A DNA stretch of 60,378 nucleotides from Rahnella victoriana (lineage in GTDB: Bacteria > Pseudomonadota > Gammaproteobacteria > Enterobacterales > Enterobacteriaceae). Below are positions 37,297 to 52,143 of the stretch, piece after piece. Position 1 is the stretch's first letter. The number at the start of each line of letters is the position of its first letter. The stretch lies in contig NZ_SJOJ01000034.1 of the NCBI RefSeq assembly GCF_004330295.1, forward strand, positions 1-60,378, written 5' to 3'. Both the position numbers and the translations under genes were made by a program. The notes beneath the pieces are model-generated. The model made no database searches. It was not told the origin of the DNA and saw only the letters and a program-made list of their open reading frames with translations.

Positions 37297-38183
37297 ACTT
37301 TTTCTTCTTCAGTTTGTTTCTGACCCGGCGACTTGACCTGGCGAACATGCTCCTCCAGTTCAATAAAGGAAGGTCGCTCAGAGGTGTACAAGGTTTTACG
37401 GCCAAACTCGACGGCGATTTGTGGCGCATAACCGTTGATGCTCGACAGTAATGTCACCTTGATGCACTGCATCATTTTGGCGTTTTCAGCACTCTTCTGG
37501 CGCAGTACGCTGGCCAGCGGAGAGATAAAGCCGTAAGCCAGAAGGATACCGAGGAAGGTCCCGACCATTGCGTGAGCAATCAATGCCCCCAGTTCTGCTG
37601 CCGGGCGGTCTGCGGCGGCCAGGGTGTGTACGATCCCCATCACCGCGGCCACGATACCGAAGGCCGGAAGTGAGTCACCGACCAGCGCCAGGCTGTTGGC
37701 AGGCACTTCACTTTCGTGCTCGTAGGTTTCGATTTCCTCGTCCATCAGTGCTTCGATTTCGAACGCATTCATGTTGCCGCTGACCATCAGACGCAGATAG
37801 TCCGTCAGATATTCGACTAAATGTTTATCGGCAAGGATGCGCGGATAATTAGCGAAAATGTCGCTTTCAGCCGGATTGTCGATGTCATTTTCCAGCGACA
37901 GCATCCCCTGCTGGCGTGATTTGGCGAGTAAGCGGTACAGCAGCGCCATCAGATCCATGTACAACGCTTTGTTATATTTCGACGCGCGGAACAGCTGCGG
38001 CAACGCGCGCATAGTGGATTTGATCGCTTTGCCGTTGTTACCGACAAAGAAGGCACCGATACCGGCACCGCCGATGATGAGTAATTCTGCGGGTTGGTAT
38101 AACGCGCCCAGTTCACCGCCGACGAGCATGAAACCGCCGAAGACTGAGCCCATTACCACGATGTAACCTATTATCACTAGCAC
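37293..38183 (-). CDS. motA: Flagellar stator protein MotA
   Basis: 296 aa, four membrane helices. The start is GTG, as in E. coli, with AAGGA 6 nt upstream. Conserved stretches include [40 protein letters not shown] and [20 protein letters not shown]. With MotB it forms the proton-driven stator. It is the first gene of motA-motB-cheA-cheW. I did not find a convincing sigma-28 box in the 176 nt upstream, so FlhDC or read-through control is possible. Confidence 0.98.
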   Translation of the reverse strand: MLVIIGYIVVMGSVFGGFMLVGGELGALYQPAELLIIGGAGIGAFFVGNNGKAIKSTMRALPQLFRASKYNKALYMDLMALLYRLLAKSRQQGMLSLENDIDNPAESDIFANYPRILADKHLVEYLTDYLRLMVSGNMNAFEIEALMDEEIETYEHESEVPANSLALVGDSLPAFGIVAAVMGIVHTLAAADRPAAELGALIAHAMVGTFLGILLAYGFISPLASVLRQKSAENAKMMQCIKVTLLSSINGYAPQIAVEFGRKTLYTSERPSFIELEEHVRQVKSPGQKQTEEEKV

Positions 38184-38310
38184 GATGAATCCTTAATTCG
38201 ATGTGGTTTTAGGGCGAGGTAAAACGCGCGCCATGTGTCTGACAGACCTTGCAGCAGGATCGTGCATAAAAGGTGCCAGAGAATGACTGAGATGTTCGGG
38301 GGAGAAATGA

Positions 38311-38333
38311 TGAGCGGTGGTAGCCACCGCTCA
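38311..38333 (-). terminator. Hairpin between flhC and motA
   Basis: TGAGCGGTGG (38311-38320) and CCACCGCTCA (38324-38333) form a 10-bp perfect stem with loop TAG. The minus strand then continues TCATTTCTCC, so the T-run is weak. It lies 27 nt past the flhC stop and probably ends most flhDC mRNA. Confidence 0.65.
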
Positions 38334-38359
38334 GAACGACTTACTGCAACCCAACTATC

Positions 38360-38968
38360 TCAAACTGCGCGCTTGACCTGTTCGTCCAGCTCTTGAGATG
38401 TTATATCGGCAACCTGCGGGGAAAGTTTACGTTTTTTTACTGCTCGGGATGGGGGCTGGCAAAGACTGCAAACAAACCCATGACGGGGCTGGTGTGCATG
38501 GGTGATAAATGAACCGTCACAGCAGTTACAGGCGGAAAGTTGCAACATGCCGCTGTCGACAAACCGTACCAATGTCCAGGCACGAGTCAGCGCGAGGATC
38601 GGCGCTTCACCCGGTTGTTCAGGACATTGTTCCAGATATAAACGGTAGGCCTTAATCACCGCTTCCACGCCGTTACAATGGCCGCTCTTCAACAGGAAAG
38701 AGTACGCATTGTAAAACATCGAGGAATGAATGTTTTGTTCCCATGTCATGAACCAGTCAGTGGAAAAGGGCAACATTCCTTTCGGCGGAGGGCTTCCGCG
38801 CAATTCTTTGTACAGTTTGATCAGCCGGCCACGACTCAGTTGCGTTTCGCTTTCCAGCATCTGCAATCTGGCACCCAGCGTAATCAGTTCCATCGCCAGC
38901 TGAATGTCCCGTGCTTCCTGAACAATACTTTTTTCTGCCGGTTTGGTTGACGCATCTCTACCAGACAT
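38360..38968 (-). CDS. flhC: Flagellar master regulator subunit FlhC
   Basis: 202 aa. Almost identical to E. coli FlhC from [20 protein letters not shown] onward, with about ten extra N-terminal residues ([11 protein letters not shown]). The zinc-binding cysteines are present in ACNCCDGSF and CSLCQPP. It forms the FlhD4C2 activator of class II flagellar promoters. It starts 2 nt after the flhD stop. Confidence 0.98.
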   Translation of the reverse strand: MSGRDASTKPAEKSIVQEARDIQLAMELITLGARLQMLESETQLSRGRLIKLYKELRGSPPPKGMLPFSTDWFMTWEQNIHSSMFYNAYSFLLKSGHCNGVEAVIKAYRLYLEQCPEQPGEAPILALTRAWTLVRFVDSGMLQLSACNCCDGSFITHAHQPRHGFVCSLCQPPSRAVKKRKLSPQVADITSQELDEQVKRAV

Positions 38969-38970
38969 AG

Positions 38971-39315
38971 CTACGCCCTTTTCTTCATCACGCCGCTGTC
39001 TTTCGCAGCGAGGCCTTTCAGCAGGTGACTGGACAACAGGATGCCGGTATGGATTTGTTGTAAGTCATCCACACGCGATTCCTGCGTCAAGCGTTCAATT
39101 GTCTTGCTGTCATCAAAGCGGAACTGACACAAAAGCTGGTTCGTTTCAGCTAACTTCACCATCTGCGGCAGCGTGAGCTGGCCGAGGGTGTCTGCCATTA
39201 CGTCATCAATCCCCAGACGAAACATCGCTGAGGCTTTCTCGTCGTTAATCAAACGCTGTGCCAACAGTAAATATGACAGGTTGATATCATATATGTGCTT
39301 AAGCAATTCGGACAT
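38971..39315 (-). CDS. flhD: Flagellar master regulator subunit FlhD
   Basis: 114 aa, full length: [20 protein letters not shown], then [20 protein letters not shown] and a lysine-rich end. It is the DNA-reading partner of FlhC. It is first in flhDC and has over 1 kb of gene-free DNA upstream, including a CRP-type site. Confidence 0.98.
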   Translation of the reverse strand: MSELLKHIYDINLSYLLLAQRLINDEKASAMFRLGIDDVMADTLGQLTLPQMVKLAETNQLLCQFRFDDSKTIERLTQESRVDDLQQIHTGILLSSHLLKGLAAKDSGVMKKRA

Positions 39316-40520
39316 TCTGTTCTACCCCATTACCGATGCCGCTTTTTTAAAGGCGGCTGATTGATAGACATATTCCATGCAGCAAGAGTTTTACCCGGCG
39401 TGACAGGAGTATTTTTTACTATCAAAACAATTGGATCATTGGCTGATTAATAAATCTCACGATGAAAAAAGATTTATCCCGCGGTATTTACTTCACCGCC
39501 AATACAAAGTTGTTCCTGATGTAAACTAAATTAATTGTGACAATTGCACTGCTAAGTAATCGAAAAACACTTCAGTTTTTATGTACTGGCAGGGTCCGTT
39601 GCTGTGATGACGTCTCATTCAGTGAAACGCTTTTACATACATTATTAGGAATAATCTTACTACGACGCAACTCTAACCCCGTTTCCTTTATACATACAAT
39701 CTTACCGTTGCCGAATTTTGAATAAAGTGTGACACGCATCACACTTTATAAATTTATTTTGTCTCTAAAAGTGCAATTTATCGTAAAAATTTGCGCACTT
39801 TTAAGCCAAAAGTAAAAAACCGTCTAAAAAACTCCTCACAAACTGCGTTTTTTAGCCATTTTTAGATCATTTTGTACAAAGTCCATCTAAAGCCAAATGA
39901 TTAGCACACGCAGCAATTAATGATAGTTCAGGCAGGGTTTTGTGCTGGAAATTTAGAATAGCATGATCATTGTGCTAATTATGCGCAACCCAGTCATGCT
40001 GCGGGCTGTCGGGGAGTAGTCTGAGATAATTTTGGTTAAAATAAGCGCAGATTGTTTTGAATCCGTGAGCAACCACGCGGTTTCAAAAGCAAAAAGACAA
40101 TGATTGTAACAATTTGTGATCAAACACGGGACGTCATCCAGTCTGTCGACTAGATTGATAAGAAGAAATGATGGAACGGCGGACTGTTGCCGTACAAACC
40201 TATCGGCAACTCTTCAGGAAAACTTTAATGATTGTGCTTAAAAAAGTGGTTTATACCGCTCAATGGCAAATAAAAAGCGCAGGATTAGGAATTTTATTAC
40301 TGATGCAGCATCCACCGCCACTTTCATCCCCAAAAAAGCGAATAAAACGCATCTTTAACTCTGCTTATTAAGCGTATAAGAGAATGACCGGAAGAAACGG
40401 AACGTCATTAAGCAGGCTAATTAATGGCATGAGAATAAATAAGGGGCATTTGGCCGCGCAAAACCTTGCTCTCAAAATGAAGCGGTTAGTTACTGAACAT
40501 TAATCCGTCACATTTTGAAC
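39316..40520. other. 1.2-kb flhDC upstream regulatory region
   Basis: No credible gene. Besides the CRP site it holds inverted repeats: AAAAGTGC with GCACTTTT (39767-39802) and CTAAAAAAC with GTTTTTTAG (39824-39855). A second, weak CRP-like half site TGTGATCAAACAC lies near 40111. Two plus-strand frames (39537-39725, 40168-40371) lack ribosome sites and family resemblance. Long AT-rich leaders that integrate many signals are typical of flhDC. Confidence 0.6.
39724..39747. promoter_or_regulatory. CRP-cAMP binding site upstream of flhDC
   Basis: A 24-bp perfect palindrome apart from its 6-nt centre: TGTGA (39728-39732), six bases, TCACA (39739-39743), flanked by AAAG and CTTT. It is centred about 420 nt upstream of the flhD start codon. 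In E. coli CRP activates flhDC from a site near -70 of a long-leader promoter, so a start near 39665 is plausible. The -10 there is weak, and I do not call it. Confidence 0.85.
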
Positions 40521-40543
40521 ACCTGCCGGAATTTCCGGCAGGT
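40521..40543 (-). terminator. Hairpin downstream of yeeZ
   Basis: ACCTGCCGGA (40521-40530) and TCCGGCAGGT (40534-40543), a 10-bp perfect stem with loop ATT, 35 nt beyond the yeeZ stop. No T-run follows on the minus strand, so it may be a weak terminator or a Rho-associated structure. Confidence 0.55.
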
Positions 40544-40577
40544 CATAACATATTATTATTTAAACCGCGTTTAGCGA

Positions 40578-41402
40578 CTAAAAAGGCATAGCTTGCGGAT
40601 CAGGGTACTGGTATTCGAAGCCGAGTTCTTTGCAGATCCGCTCGCCATCCACGACTTTTCCTTTACCTGCTGAAGTCTGTTCAGCAAAGGTTGGGGGTTG
40701 CAGCCCCATCTGCCTGGCCAGCGCAGGATAAAAGTCGGCTTTGGCCGGGTGAGCAGGCGCGCAAAGGTTATAGGTGTGCCCGCCTTTGGGCAGGCTCAGC
40801 AATAAGGTTATTGCTGCCACCACGTCGTCCTGATGCACCAGGTTGACGCCATGCGCCCCATCCTTCACATCTGTCTTACCGGCCATAAAGCGACCCGGAT
40901 GGCGATCGCCGCCAACCAGTCCCGCCAGCCGCAACACATCCACGGATGTGTTCGGCAAATCATGGAACCAGTTTTCCAGCTCTTTCAGCACTTTTCCGCT
41001 GGCCGTGACCGGTTCAAGAACCGCGTCTTCACGGACCACCCCTTCCGCCTCGCCATAAACAGAGGTCGAACTGGTGAAGATGATGCGTTTGACGTTATGC
41101 GCCAGCGCGCTGTCGGTTAACATCTGGACCGCCTGAAAGTAAAGTTCGCTGCCTTCGACCGTTCTCCGCGCCGGTAAGGTGATGATCAGCGCATCAACGT
41201 TGAGCAGACGATCGAGATCTTCCGCTTCGCATTCCATTTCAGGCGTGAATACCAGCGGAAAACATTCGATGCCCACCATTCGCGCCGCATCCACACCATC
41301 CAGGGTCGTTTTACTGCCCACGACGTCATATCCTCTCGACGCCAGCGCCATTGCCAGTGGCATTCCCAGCCAGCCCAGACCGATAATCGAAACCTTCTTC
41401 AT
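40578..41402 (-). CDS. yeeZ: YeeZ, NAD(P)-binding epimerase/dehydratase-like protein
   Basis: 274 aa, the same length as E. coli YeeZ. Rossmann start VSIIGLGWLGMPLAMALASR, then FTSSTSVYGE with the extended-SDR serine/tyrosine region. The substrate is unknown. It lies next to and divergent from the his operon, the same neighbourhood as yeeZ-hisL in E. coli, which supports the name. Confidence 0.93.
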   Translation of the reverse strand: MKKVSIIGLGWLGMPLAMALASRGYDVVGSKTTLDGVDAARMVGIECFPLVFTPEMECEAEDLDRLLNVDALIITLPARRTVEGSELYFQAVQMLTDSALAHNVKRIIFTSSTSVYGEAEGVVREDAVLEPVTASGKVLKELENWFHDLPNTSVDVLRLAGLVGGDRHPGRFMAGKTDVKDGAHGVNLVHQDDVVAAITLLLSLPKGGHTYNLCAPAHPAKADFYPALARQMGLQPPTFAEQTSAGKGKVVDGERICKELGFEYQYPDPQAMPF

Positions 41403-41639
41403 ACGTCACTCCGTTTGTTCAGTGGCATTTGGCATCACTGCGCCAGTTGCTGCTCTCTCTTCCTTTATACTAGCAAACGCGGCGTTTTCCCCGCCCCGTC
41501 TGCGTAAGGTTTTCTTTGCGTCTGTTAACAGATCATTCATGATTACGATGAAACTACCGCTGCGGATAAGAAAAACTCATCATCGGAAAAAAAGGTTGCG
41601 CTGCGGCCGCCCGATAGTTTAGTTTTATTGGCAATGAAT

Positions 41640-41668
41640 TTGATGCGTGTGGCGAATGATTCAATACT
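41640..41668 (+). promoter_or_regulatory. Candidate his operon promoter
   Basis: TTGATG (41640-41645), 17-nt spacer, AATACT (41663-41668), each 4 of 6 to the sigma-70 consensus. A start near 41675 would give a short leader before hisL at 41709, similar to E. coli. Assigned by position and spacing. Confidence 0.5.
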
Positions 41669-41708
41669 GAATCTCGCGGCACCTGAATAAACGCACAGAG
41701 ACACTGAC

Positions 41709-41756
41709 ATGACAAACGTTCTGATTAACCACCATCATCACCATCACCCTGACTAG
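41709..41756 (+). CDS. hisL: his operon leader peptide
   Basis: 15 codons encoding MTNVLINHHHHHHPD with six consecutive histidines. Ribosome stalling at these codons when His-tRNA is scarce favours the antiterminator and opens the his operon. The attenuator hairpin follows at 41819. It is shorter by one histidine than E. coli hisL as recalled. Confidence 0.97.
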   Translation: MTNVLINHHHHHHPD

Positions 41757-41818
41757 TCTTTCAGGCGATTGGTGCTGGGAGACTGTTTAGATCTTCCAGT
41801 GGCGCAGAACGCAGAGAT

Positions 41819-41853
41819 AGCCCCCGGAAGATTACTTCCGGGGGCTTTTTTTT
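41819..41853 (+). terminator. his attenuator terminator
   Basis: A 12-bp stem, 41819-41830 (AGCCCCCGGAAG) with 41835-41846 (CTTCCGGGGGCT), loop ATTA, followed by a run of Ts to 41853. CTTCCAGTGGCG upstream (about 41793) can compete for pairing, as expected of the antiterminator. It lies 81 nt before hisG. Confidence 0.95.
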
Positions 41854-41934
41854 GGCCTGACGGATTGAAGATAAGAAATTAGAAATTCACGATTTTACGA
41901 TTTTACGATAAATAATTAAGAAACTGAGGTCATC

Positions 41935-42834
41935 ATGCTGGATAAAACACGTTTACGGATAGCAATGCAGAAGTCTGGTCGCCTGAGCGATGAATCACGC
42001 GAACTGCTCGCCCGCTGCGGGATTAAAATCAACCTGCAGGAACAGCGCCTGATCGCCTTCGCAGAGAACATGCCGATCGACATTTTGCGCGTGCGTGATG
42101 ACGATATCCCGGGGCTGGTCATGGATGGCGTGGTCGATCTGGGCATCATTGGTGAAAACGTGCTGGAAGAAGAGTTGCTGAGCCGCCGCGCTCAGGGCGA
42201 AGATCCGCGTTACTTCACCCTGCGTCGTCTGGATTTCGGCGGCTGTCGTCTGTCGCTGGCCACACCGCTGGACACCGATTACACCGGTCCGCAGAGCCTG
42301 CAAAATGCCCGTATCGCCACCTCCTACCCTCACCTGCTCAAGCAATACCTCGATAAGAAAGGCGTCGATTTTAAATCCTGCCTGCTGAACGGTTCGGTCG
42401 AAGTCGCGCCGCGCGCCGGTTTGTCAGACGCCATTTGTGACCTGGTGTCCACCGGTGCCACGCTGGAAGCCAATGGCCTGCGCGAAGTCGAAGTGATTTA
42501 CCGCTCCAAAGCCTGTCTGATCCAGCGCGACGGTGAAATGCCGCAAGAGAAACAACTGCTGATCGACAAAATGATGACCCGTATTCAGGGCGTGATTCAG
42601 GCCCGCGAATCCAAATACATTATGTTGCACGCGCCAAGTGAGCGTCTGGACGAAATCATTGCCCTGCTGCCGGGCGCGGAACGTCCGACCATTCTGCCGC
42701 TGGCAGGCGATCAGCAACGCGTGGCGATGCACATGGTCAGCAGCGAAACCCTGTTCTGGGAAACAATGGAGAAACTGAAAGCGCTGGGCGCCAGCTCCAT
42801 TCTGGTTCTGCCAATCGAAAAAATGATGGAGTAA
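41935..42834 (+). CDS. hisG: ATP phosphoribosyltransferase
   Basis: 299 aa, full length. It opens [20 protein letters not shown] and has the PRPP-binding region [14 protein letters not shown] and a C-terminal ACT-like regulatory domain. It catalyses the first committed step of histidine synthesis and is inhibited by histidine. GAGG lies 5 nt before the ATG. First gene of hisGDCBHAFI. Confidence 0.99.
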   Translation: MLDKTRLRIAMQKSGRLSDESRELLARCGIKINLQEQRLIAFAENMPIDILRVRDDDIPGLVMDGVVDLGIIGENVLEEELLSRRAQGEDPRYFTLRRLDFGGCRLSLATPLDTDYTGPQSLQNARIATSYPHLLKQYLDKKGVDFKSCLLNGSVEVAPRAGLSDAICDLVSTGATLEANGLREVEVIYRSKACLIQRDGEMPQEKQLLIDKMMTRIQGVIQARESKYIMLHAPSERLDEIIALLPGAERPTILPLAGDQQRVAMHMVSSETLFWETMEKLKALGASSILVLPIEKMME

Positions 42835-42838
42835 TGCC

Positions 42839-48448
<5,610 letters not shown>

Positions 48449-48452
<4 letters not shown>

Positions 48453-49090
48453 GTAATCAGGAAGGAAAAACCGGTCTGCTGACCGGTGAACAAATCGACC
48501 AGCTCGACTGGGAAAAAGTGGACAACCTGATGCCGGCCATCATCCAGCACGCGGTATCCGGTGAAGTGCTGATGCTTGGTTACATGAACCAGGAAGCGCT
48601 GAGCGTCACCCAATCTTCCGGTAAAGTGACATTCTATTCACGCACCAAAGCGCGTCTGTGGACCAAAGGGGAAACGTCGGAAAACTACCTGAACGTCGTC
48701 AGCATCACGCCTGATTGTGATAACGATACCTTGCTGGTGCTGGTCAATCCGGTCGGACCGACCTGCCACAAAGGCAACAACAGCTGCTTCCACCCTGCCG
48801 AAACCGACTGGGCGTTCTTATATCAGCTGGAAGAACTGCTGGCCTCGCGTAAAACCGCCGACCCGGAAAGCTCGTATACCGCCAAACTGTATGCCAGTGG
48901 CACCAAACGCATCGCGCAAAAAGTCGGTGAAGAAGGCGTGGAAACCGCGCTGGCTGCTACCGTCAATGACCGTTTTGAACTGAAAAACGAAGCTTCAGAT
49001 CTGGTCTATCACCTGCTGGTATTACTGCAGGATCAGGATCTGAACCTCAGTGCAGTGATCGATAATCTGCGTCAGCGTCATAAGAAATAA
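48449..49090 (+). CDS. hisI: Bifunctional phosphoribosyl-AMP cyclohydrolase/phosphoribosyl-ATP pyrophosphatase
   Basis: 213 aa from a GTG overlapping the hisF stop. N-terminal cyclohydrolase (about 25-115) with [14 protein letters not shown] and metal ligands in [13 protein letters not shown] and [12 protein letters not shown]-terminal pyrophosphatase (about 120-210) with [12 protein letters not shown] and [15 protein letters not shown]. It carries steps 2 and 3 of the pathway. Last gene of the operon. Confidence 0.99.
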
Positions 49091-49107
49091 CGTCAGATTA
49101 CGGACGT

Positions 49108-49145
49108 AAAAAAGCCGCCTTTGCTGATGCATTGGCGGCTTTTTT
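49108..49145. terminator. Bidirectional terminator between hisI and gnd
   Basis: AAAAAAGCCGCC (49108-49119) and GGCGGCTTTTTT (49134-49145) form a 12-bp stem with a 14-nt loop, giving T-runs on both strands. It ends the his operon and, from the other side, gnd. Confidence 0.93.
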
Positions 49146-49192
49146 GTATCGGACTTAAAAACCGGCACGCTAAGTGCGCGCCGGTCAGGGCA

Positions 49193-50602
49193 TTAATCCA
49201 ACCATTCTGTGTGGAATACGCCGTCTTTGTCAGTGCGTTTGTAAGTATGCGCACCGAAATAGTCACGCTGTGCCTGGATCAGGTTGGCTGGCAGAACCGC
49301 AGAACGATAGCTGTCATAGTAGTTGATCGCAGCAGAGAAGGTTGGTGTCGGGATACCGTTCTGAACGGCATAAGACACCACATCACGCAGCGCTTGCTGA
49401 TATTCGTCAGCGATATTTTTGAAGTACGGGGCCAGCAGCAGGTTAGCGATAGACGCATTCTCAGCGTAGGCATCGGTAATTTTCTGCAGGAACTGAGCGC
49501 GGATGATACAACCAGCACGGAAGATCTTCGCGATTTCACCGTAGTTCAGGTCCCAGTTATTCTCGTCTGACGCTGCTTTAAGCTGTGAGAAGCCTTGTGC
49601 GTAAGAGACCAGTTTACCCAGATACAGTGCACGACGAACTTTCTCAATGAACTCAGCTTTGTCACCCGCGAAAGGTTTAACAGCCGGGCCAGACAATACT
49701 TTCGAAGCAGCGACGCGCTGATCTTTCAGAGATGACAGGTAACGGGCAAAAACAGACTCGGTGATCAGGGTCAGTGGCTCACCCAGATCCAGTGAGCTCT
49801 GGCTGGTCCATTTACCGGTGCCTTTGTTCGCCGCTTCATCCAGGATCACATCAACCAGATATTTACCTTCTTCATCTTTCTTGGTGAAGATATCTTTGGT
49901 GATGTCGATCAGGTAGCTGCTCAGCTCGCCTTTGTTCCAGTCAGCGAAGGTGGTAGCCAGCTCTTCGTTGCTCAGGTTCAGAGACTGTTTCAACAGGGAA
50001 TAGGCTTCTGCGATCAGCTGCATGTCGCCGTATTCGATGCCGTTGTGAACCATCTTGACGTAGTGACCTGCGCCATCCGCCCCGATGTAAGCCACGCAAG
50101 CGTCGCCATCTTCTGCACGAGCTGCGATTTTCTCAAGGATCGGTGCAACCAGTGCATAAGCTTCTTTCTGACCGCCAGGCATGATGGATGGGCCTTTCAG
50201 TGCGCCCTCTTCACCACCAGAAACACCGGTACCGATGAAGTTGAAACCTTGTTCAGACAGTTCGCGGTTACGACGAATGGTGTCTTTATAATAGGTGTTG
50301 CCGCCATCGATCAGGATGTCGCCTTTATCCAGGTGCGGAGTCAGGGATGCGATGGTTTTATCAGTTGCTTCACCGGCTTTCACCATCAGCAAGATACGAC
50401 GAGGTTTTTCCAGCGAGTCAACAAACTCTTCAACGGTGTAGTGCGGAACCAGATTTTTACCCGGATTTTCAGCGATGACTTCATCAGTCTTGTCGCCGGA
50501 ACGGTTAAAAATGGATACGGAATAACCACGGCTTTCGATGTTAAGCGCGAGGTTACGGCCCATTACCGCCATACCGACTACGCCGATCTGTTGTTTGGAC
50601 AT
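49193..50602 (-). CDS. gnd: 6-phosphogluconate dehydrogenase
   Basis: 469 aa from the ATG at 50602 with AGGAG 6 nt upstream. NADP-binding [20 protein letters not shown], substrate loop [20 protein letters not shown], catalytic Lys in [17 protein letters not shown]-terminus [19 protein letters not shown]-like, as in E. coli. Oxidative pentose phosphate pathway. It commonly flanks enterobacterial O-antigen loci and is often exchanged with them. Confidence 0.99.
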   Translation of the reverse strand: MSKQQIGVVGMAVMGRNLALNIESRGYSVSIFNRSGDKTDEVIAENPGKNLVPHYTVEEFVDSLEKPRRILLMVKAGEATDKTIASLTPHLDKGDILIDGGNTYYKDTIRRNRELSEQGFNFIGTGVSGGEEGALKGPSIMPGGQKEAYALVAPILEKIAARAEDGDACVAYIGADGAGHYVKMVHNGIEYGDMQLIAEAYSLLKQSLNLSNEELATTFADWNKGELSSYLIDITKDIFTKKDEEGKYLVDVILDEAANKGTGKWTSQSSLDLGEPLTLITESVFARYLSSLKDQRVAASKVLSGPAVKPFAGDKAEFIEKVRRALYLGKLVSYAQGFSQLKAASDENNWDLNYGEIAKIFRAGCIIRAQFLQKITDAYAENASIANLLLAPYFKNIADEYQQALRDVVSYAVQNGIPTPTFSAAINYYDSYRSAVLPANLIQAQRDYFGAHTYKRTDKDGVFHTEWLD

Positions 50603-50857
50603 TAGCAACTCCTGTCTGAATTAGTTGATCGCCCAGATTTTAGTCTAAACCCCTGTAAACAGTGAGTTTAACTGCACTGAGCCATACAAATGAACACAAG
50701 CATTGTACATGAGAATGGCAAAGGGTGAACCTATTGCAGCCATAACAATATTCTGATCCCGGGGGCAGTGGCTGGCTGCTTTCCATTCTCACTAACGGAT
50801 TTCACTTTACCGGTAACATCGCAGAAATGCAGGTTAAAAAGAGCTTTGTTAAAACAA

Positions 50858-50886
50858 AAAACCGGGCCCCATGGGGTCCCGGTTTT
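50858..50886 (-). terminator. Rho-independent terminator after the galU-like gene
   Basis: AAAACCGGG (50858-50866) and CCCGGTTTT (50878-50886) pair, extended by CCCC/GGGG inside, with the minus strand continuing TTTTGTTTT. It lies 31 nt past the stop. Confidence 0.88.
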
Positions 50887-50916
50887 ATTCTTCAACTACA
50901 TCTTGCCTGACATTAT

Positions 50917-51810
50917 TTATGCTTTGCAGTCGTAGTTAGATTGCAGCCATTCAGAGAAAGCCTCACCCTGAGTTGGATGGCGCAGACCGTACTCTACAAA
51001 GGCTTTCATGTAACCCAGTTTATCGCCACAGTCATGTGAACGCCCGGTCATTGAGAAAGCTTCAACGGTTTGCTTTTTCATCAGCATAGCAATGGCATCT
51101 GTCAGCTGAATTTCGTTACCTGCACCGTAAGGTGTGATAGCCAGCAGAGGCCAGATAGCTTCAGACAGAACGTAACGGCCAACTACGGCGAGGTTGGAAG
51201 GCGCATCTTTCAGCTCAGGCTTCTCAACAATTGCTGTCATGGGTGCACTTTCGCCAGGTTCAACCTCAGCACCATTCACATCAACTACACCGTATTTAGA
51301 CACATCTTTCTCAGGCACTTCTTCAACCATAACCTGGCTGTTGCCTGTTTCTTTGAAGCGGCGAAGCATGGCGGCAAGATTGTCTTTGCGCAGGTCACTG
51401 GATGCTTCATCCATCAGAACGTCAGGCAGGATGACAGCGAACGGCGAATTACCGATTAAAGGTTTCGCACACAGGACAGCATGACCCAGGCCTTTTGACT
51501 GCCCCTGACGAACGTTCATGATCGTCACGCCTTTAGGACAGATAGATTGCACTTCTTCCAGCAACTGGCGTTTAACGCGTGTTTCTAGCATGCTTTCCAG
51601 TTCGAAGGAGGTATCGAAGTGGTTTTCAATTGCGTTCTTGGAAGAGTGTGTAACAAGAATGATTTCTTTGATTCCCGCTGCAGCACATTCGTTAACGATG
51701 TACTGAATCAATGGCTTATCAACGATAGGCAACATTTCTTTTGGAATCGCTTTAGTGGCTGGCAGCATACGCGTACCAAGGCCGGCAACAGGGATAACAG
51801 CTTTCAACAT
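50917..51810 (-). CDS. galU: UTP-glucose-1-phosphate uridylyltransferase (GalU type)
   Basis: 297 aa nucleotidyltransferase: [20 protein letters not shown] with the intact G-x-G-T-R active-site loop, then [20 protein letters not shown] and [17 protein letters not shown]. GalF, the usual gene at this place beside an O-antigen cluster, has the loop altered in E. coli, whereas this sequence follows GalU in that loop and in [13 protein letters not shown]. It makes UDP-glucose for polysaccharide. A second galU elsewhere in the genome is possible. AAGGAG lies 11 nt before the ATG. Confidence 0.88.
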   Translation of the reverse strand: MLKAVIPVAGLGTRMLPATKAIPKEMLPIVDKPLIQYIVNECAAAGIKEIILVTHSSKNAIENHFDTSFELESMLETRVKRQLLEEVQSICPKGVTIMNVRQGQSKGLGHAVLCAKPLIGNSPFAVILPDVLMDEASSDLRKDNLAAMLRRFKETGNSQVMVEEVPEKDVSKYGVVDVNGAEVEPGESAPMTAIVEKPELKDAPSNLAVVGRYVLSEAIWPLLAITPYGAGNEIQLTDAIAMLMKKQTVEAFSMTGRSHDCGDKLGYMKAFVEYGLRHPTQGEAFSEWLQSNYDCKA

Positions 51811-52143
51811 TGTAAAAGATACTCCTTGAAACCAATAGATTTTAAAAATCAGTTAGTTATGAAATCAGAATCTTGTGCATCCTACTTGTGTTTGCAGAAA
51901 CACACAAACCGGTTTTCGCTTAATCACATCATTTTATACATTATAGACGCAAGCCTCGAATCGACACTGCCGGCTTCATTGGCTGTCGGGTACTGAGGTT
52001 GAATCTTCTGTTACTGTAAAATAACAGGTTCAAGGGTTACTCAGCGACCTCTACATTGAACTTTAAGAAAATGATTAACCTACAGTACGCTTTAAAAGCA
52101 ATTCTTGTGTTTTTTATCACCATAAGAGCGCTAAGTTATACGC
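51811..52143. other. 333-bp intergenic region between the galU-like gene and wbaP
   Basis: AT-rich, no gene. It must hold the galU-like promoter and the end of the polysaccharide transcript. A small hairpin CTGTTA with TAACAG (52008-52027) is the only stem noted. No JUMPstart/ops element (GGCGGTAG) was found here; it would be expected at the far end of the cluster, outside the window. Confidence 0.5.

Noticed and set aside
39537-40371. Two plus-strand frames (62 and 67 codons) in the flhDC upstream region
   Set aside because: AT-rich chance frames without ribosome sites; the interval fits a regulatory region.
41709-41756. Run of six histidine codons that could look like a vector affinity tag
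   Set aside because: It is the natural hisL leader, followed by its attenuator and hisG.
51811-52143. JUMPstart/ops element for the polysaccharide operon
   Set aside because: Searched for GGCGGTAG-like sequence and found none; this is the downstream end of the cluster, so it is not expected here.
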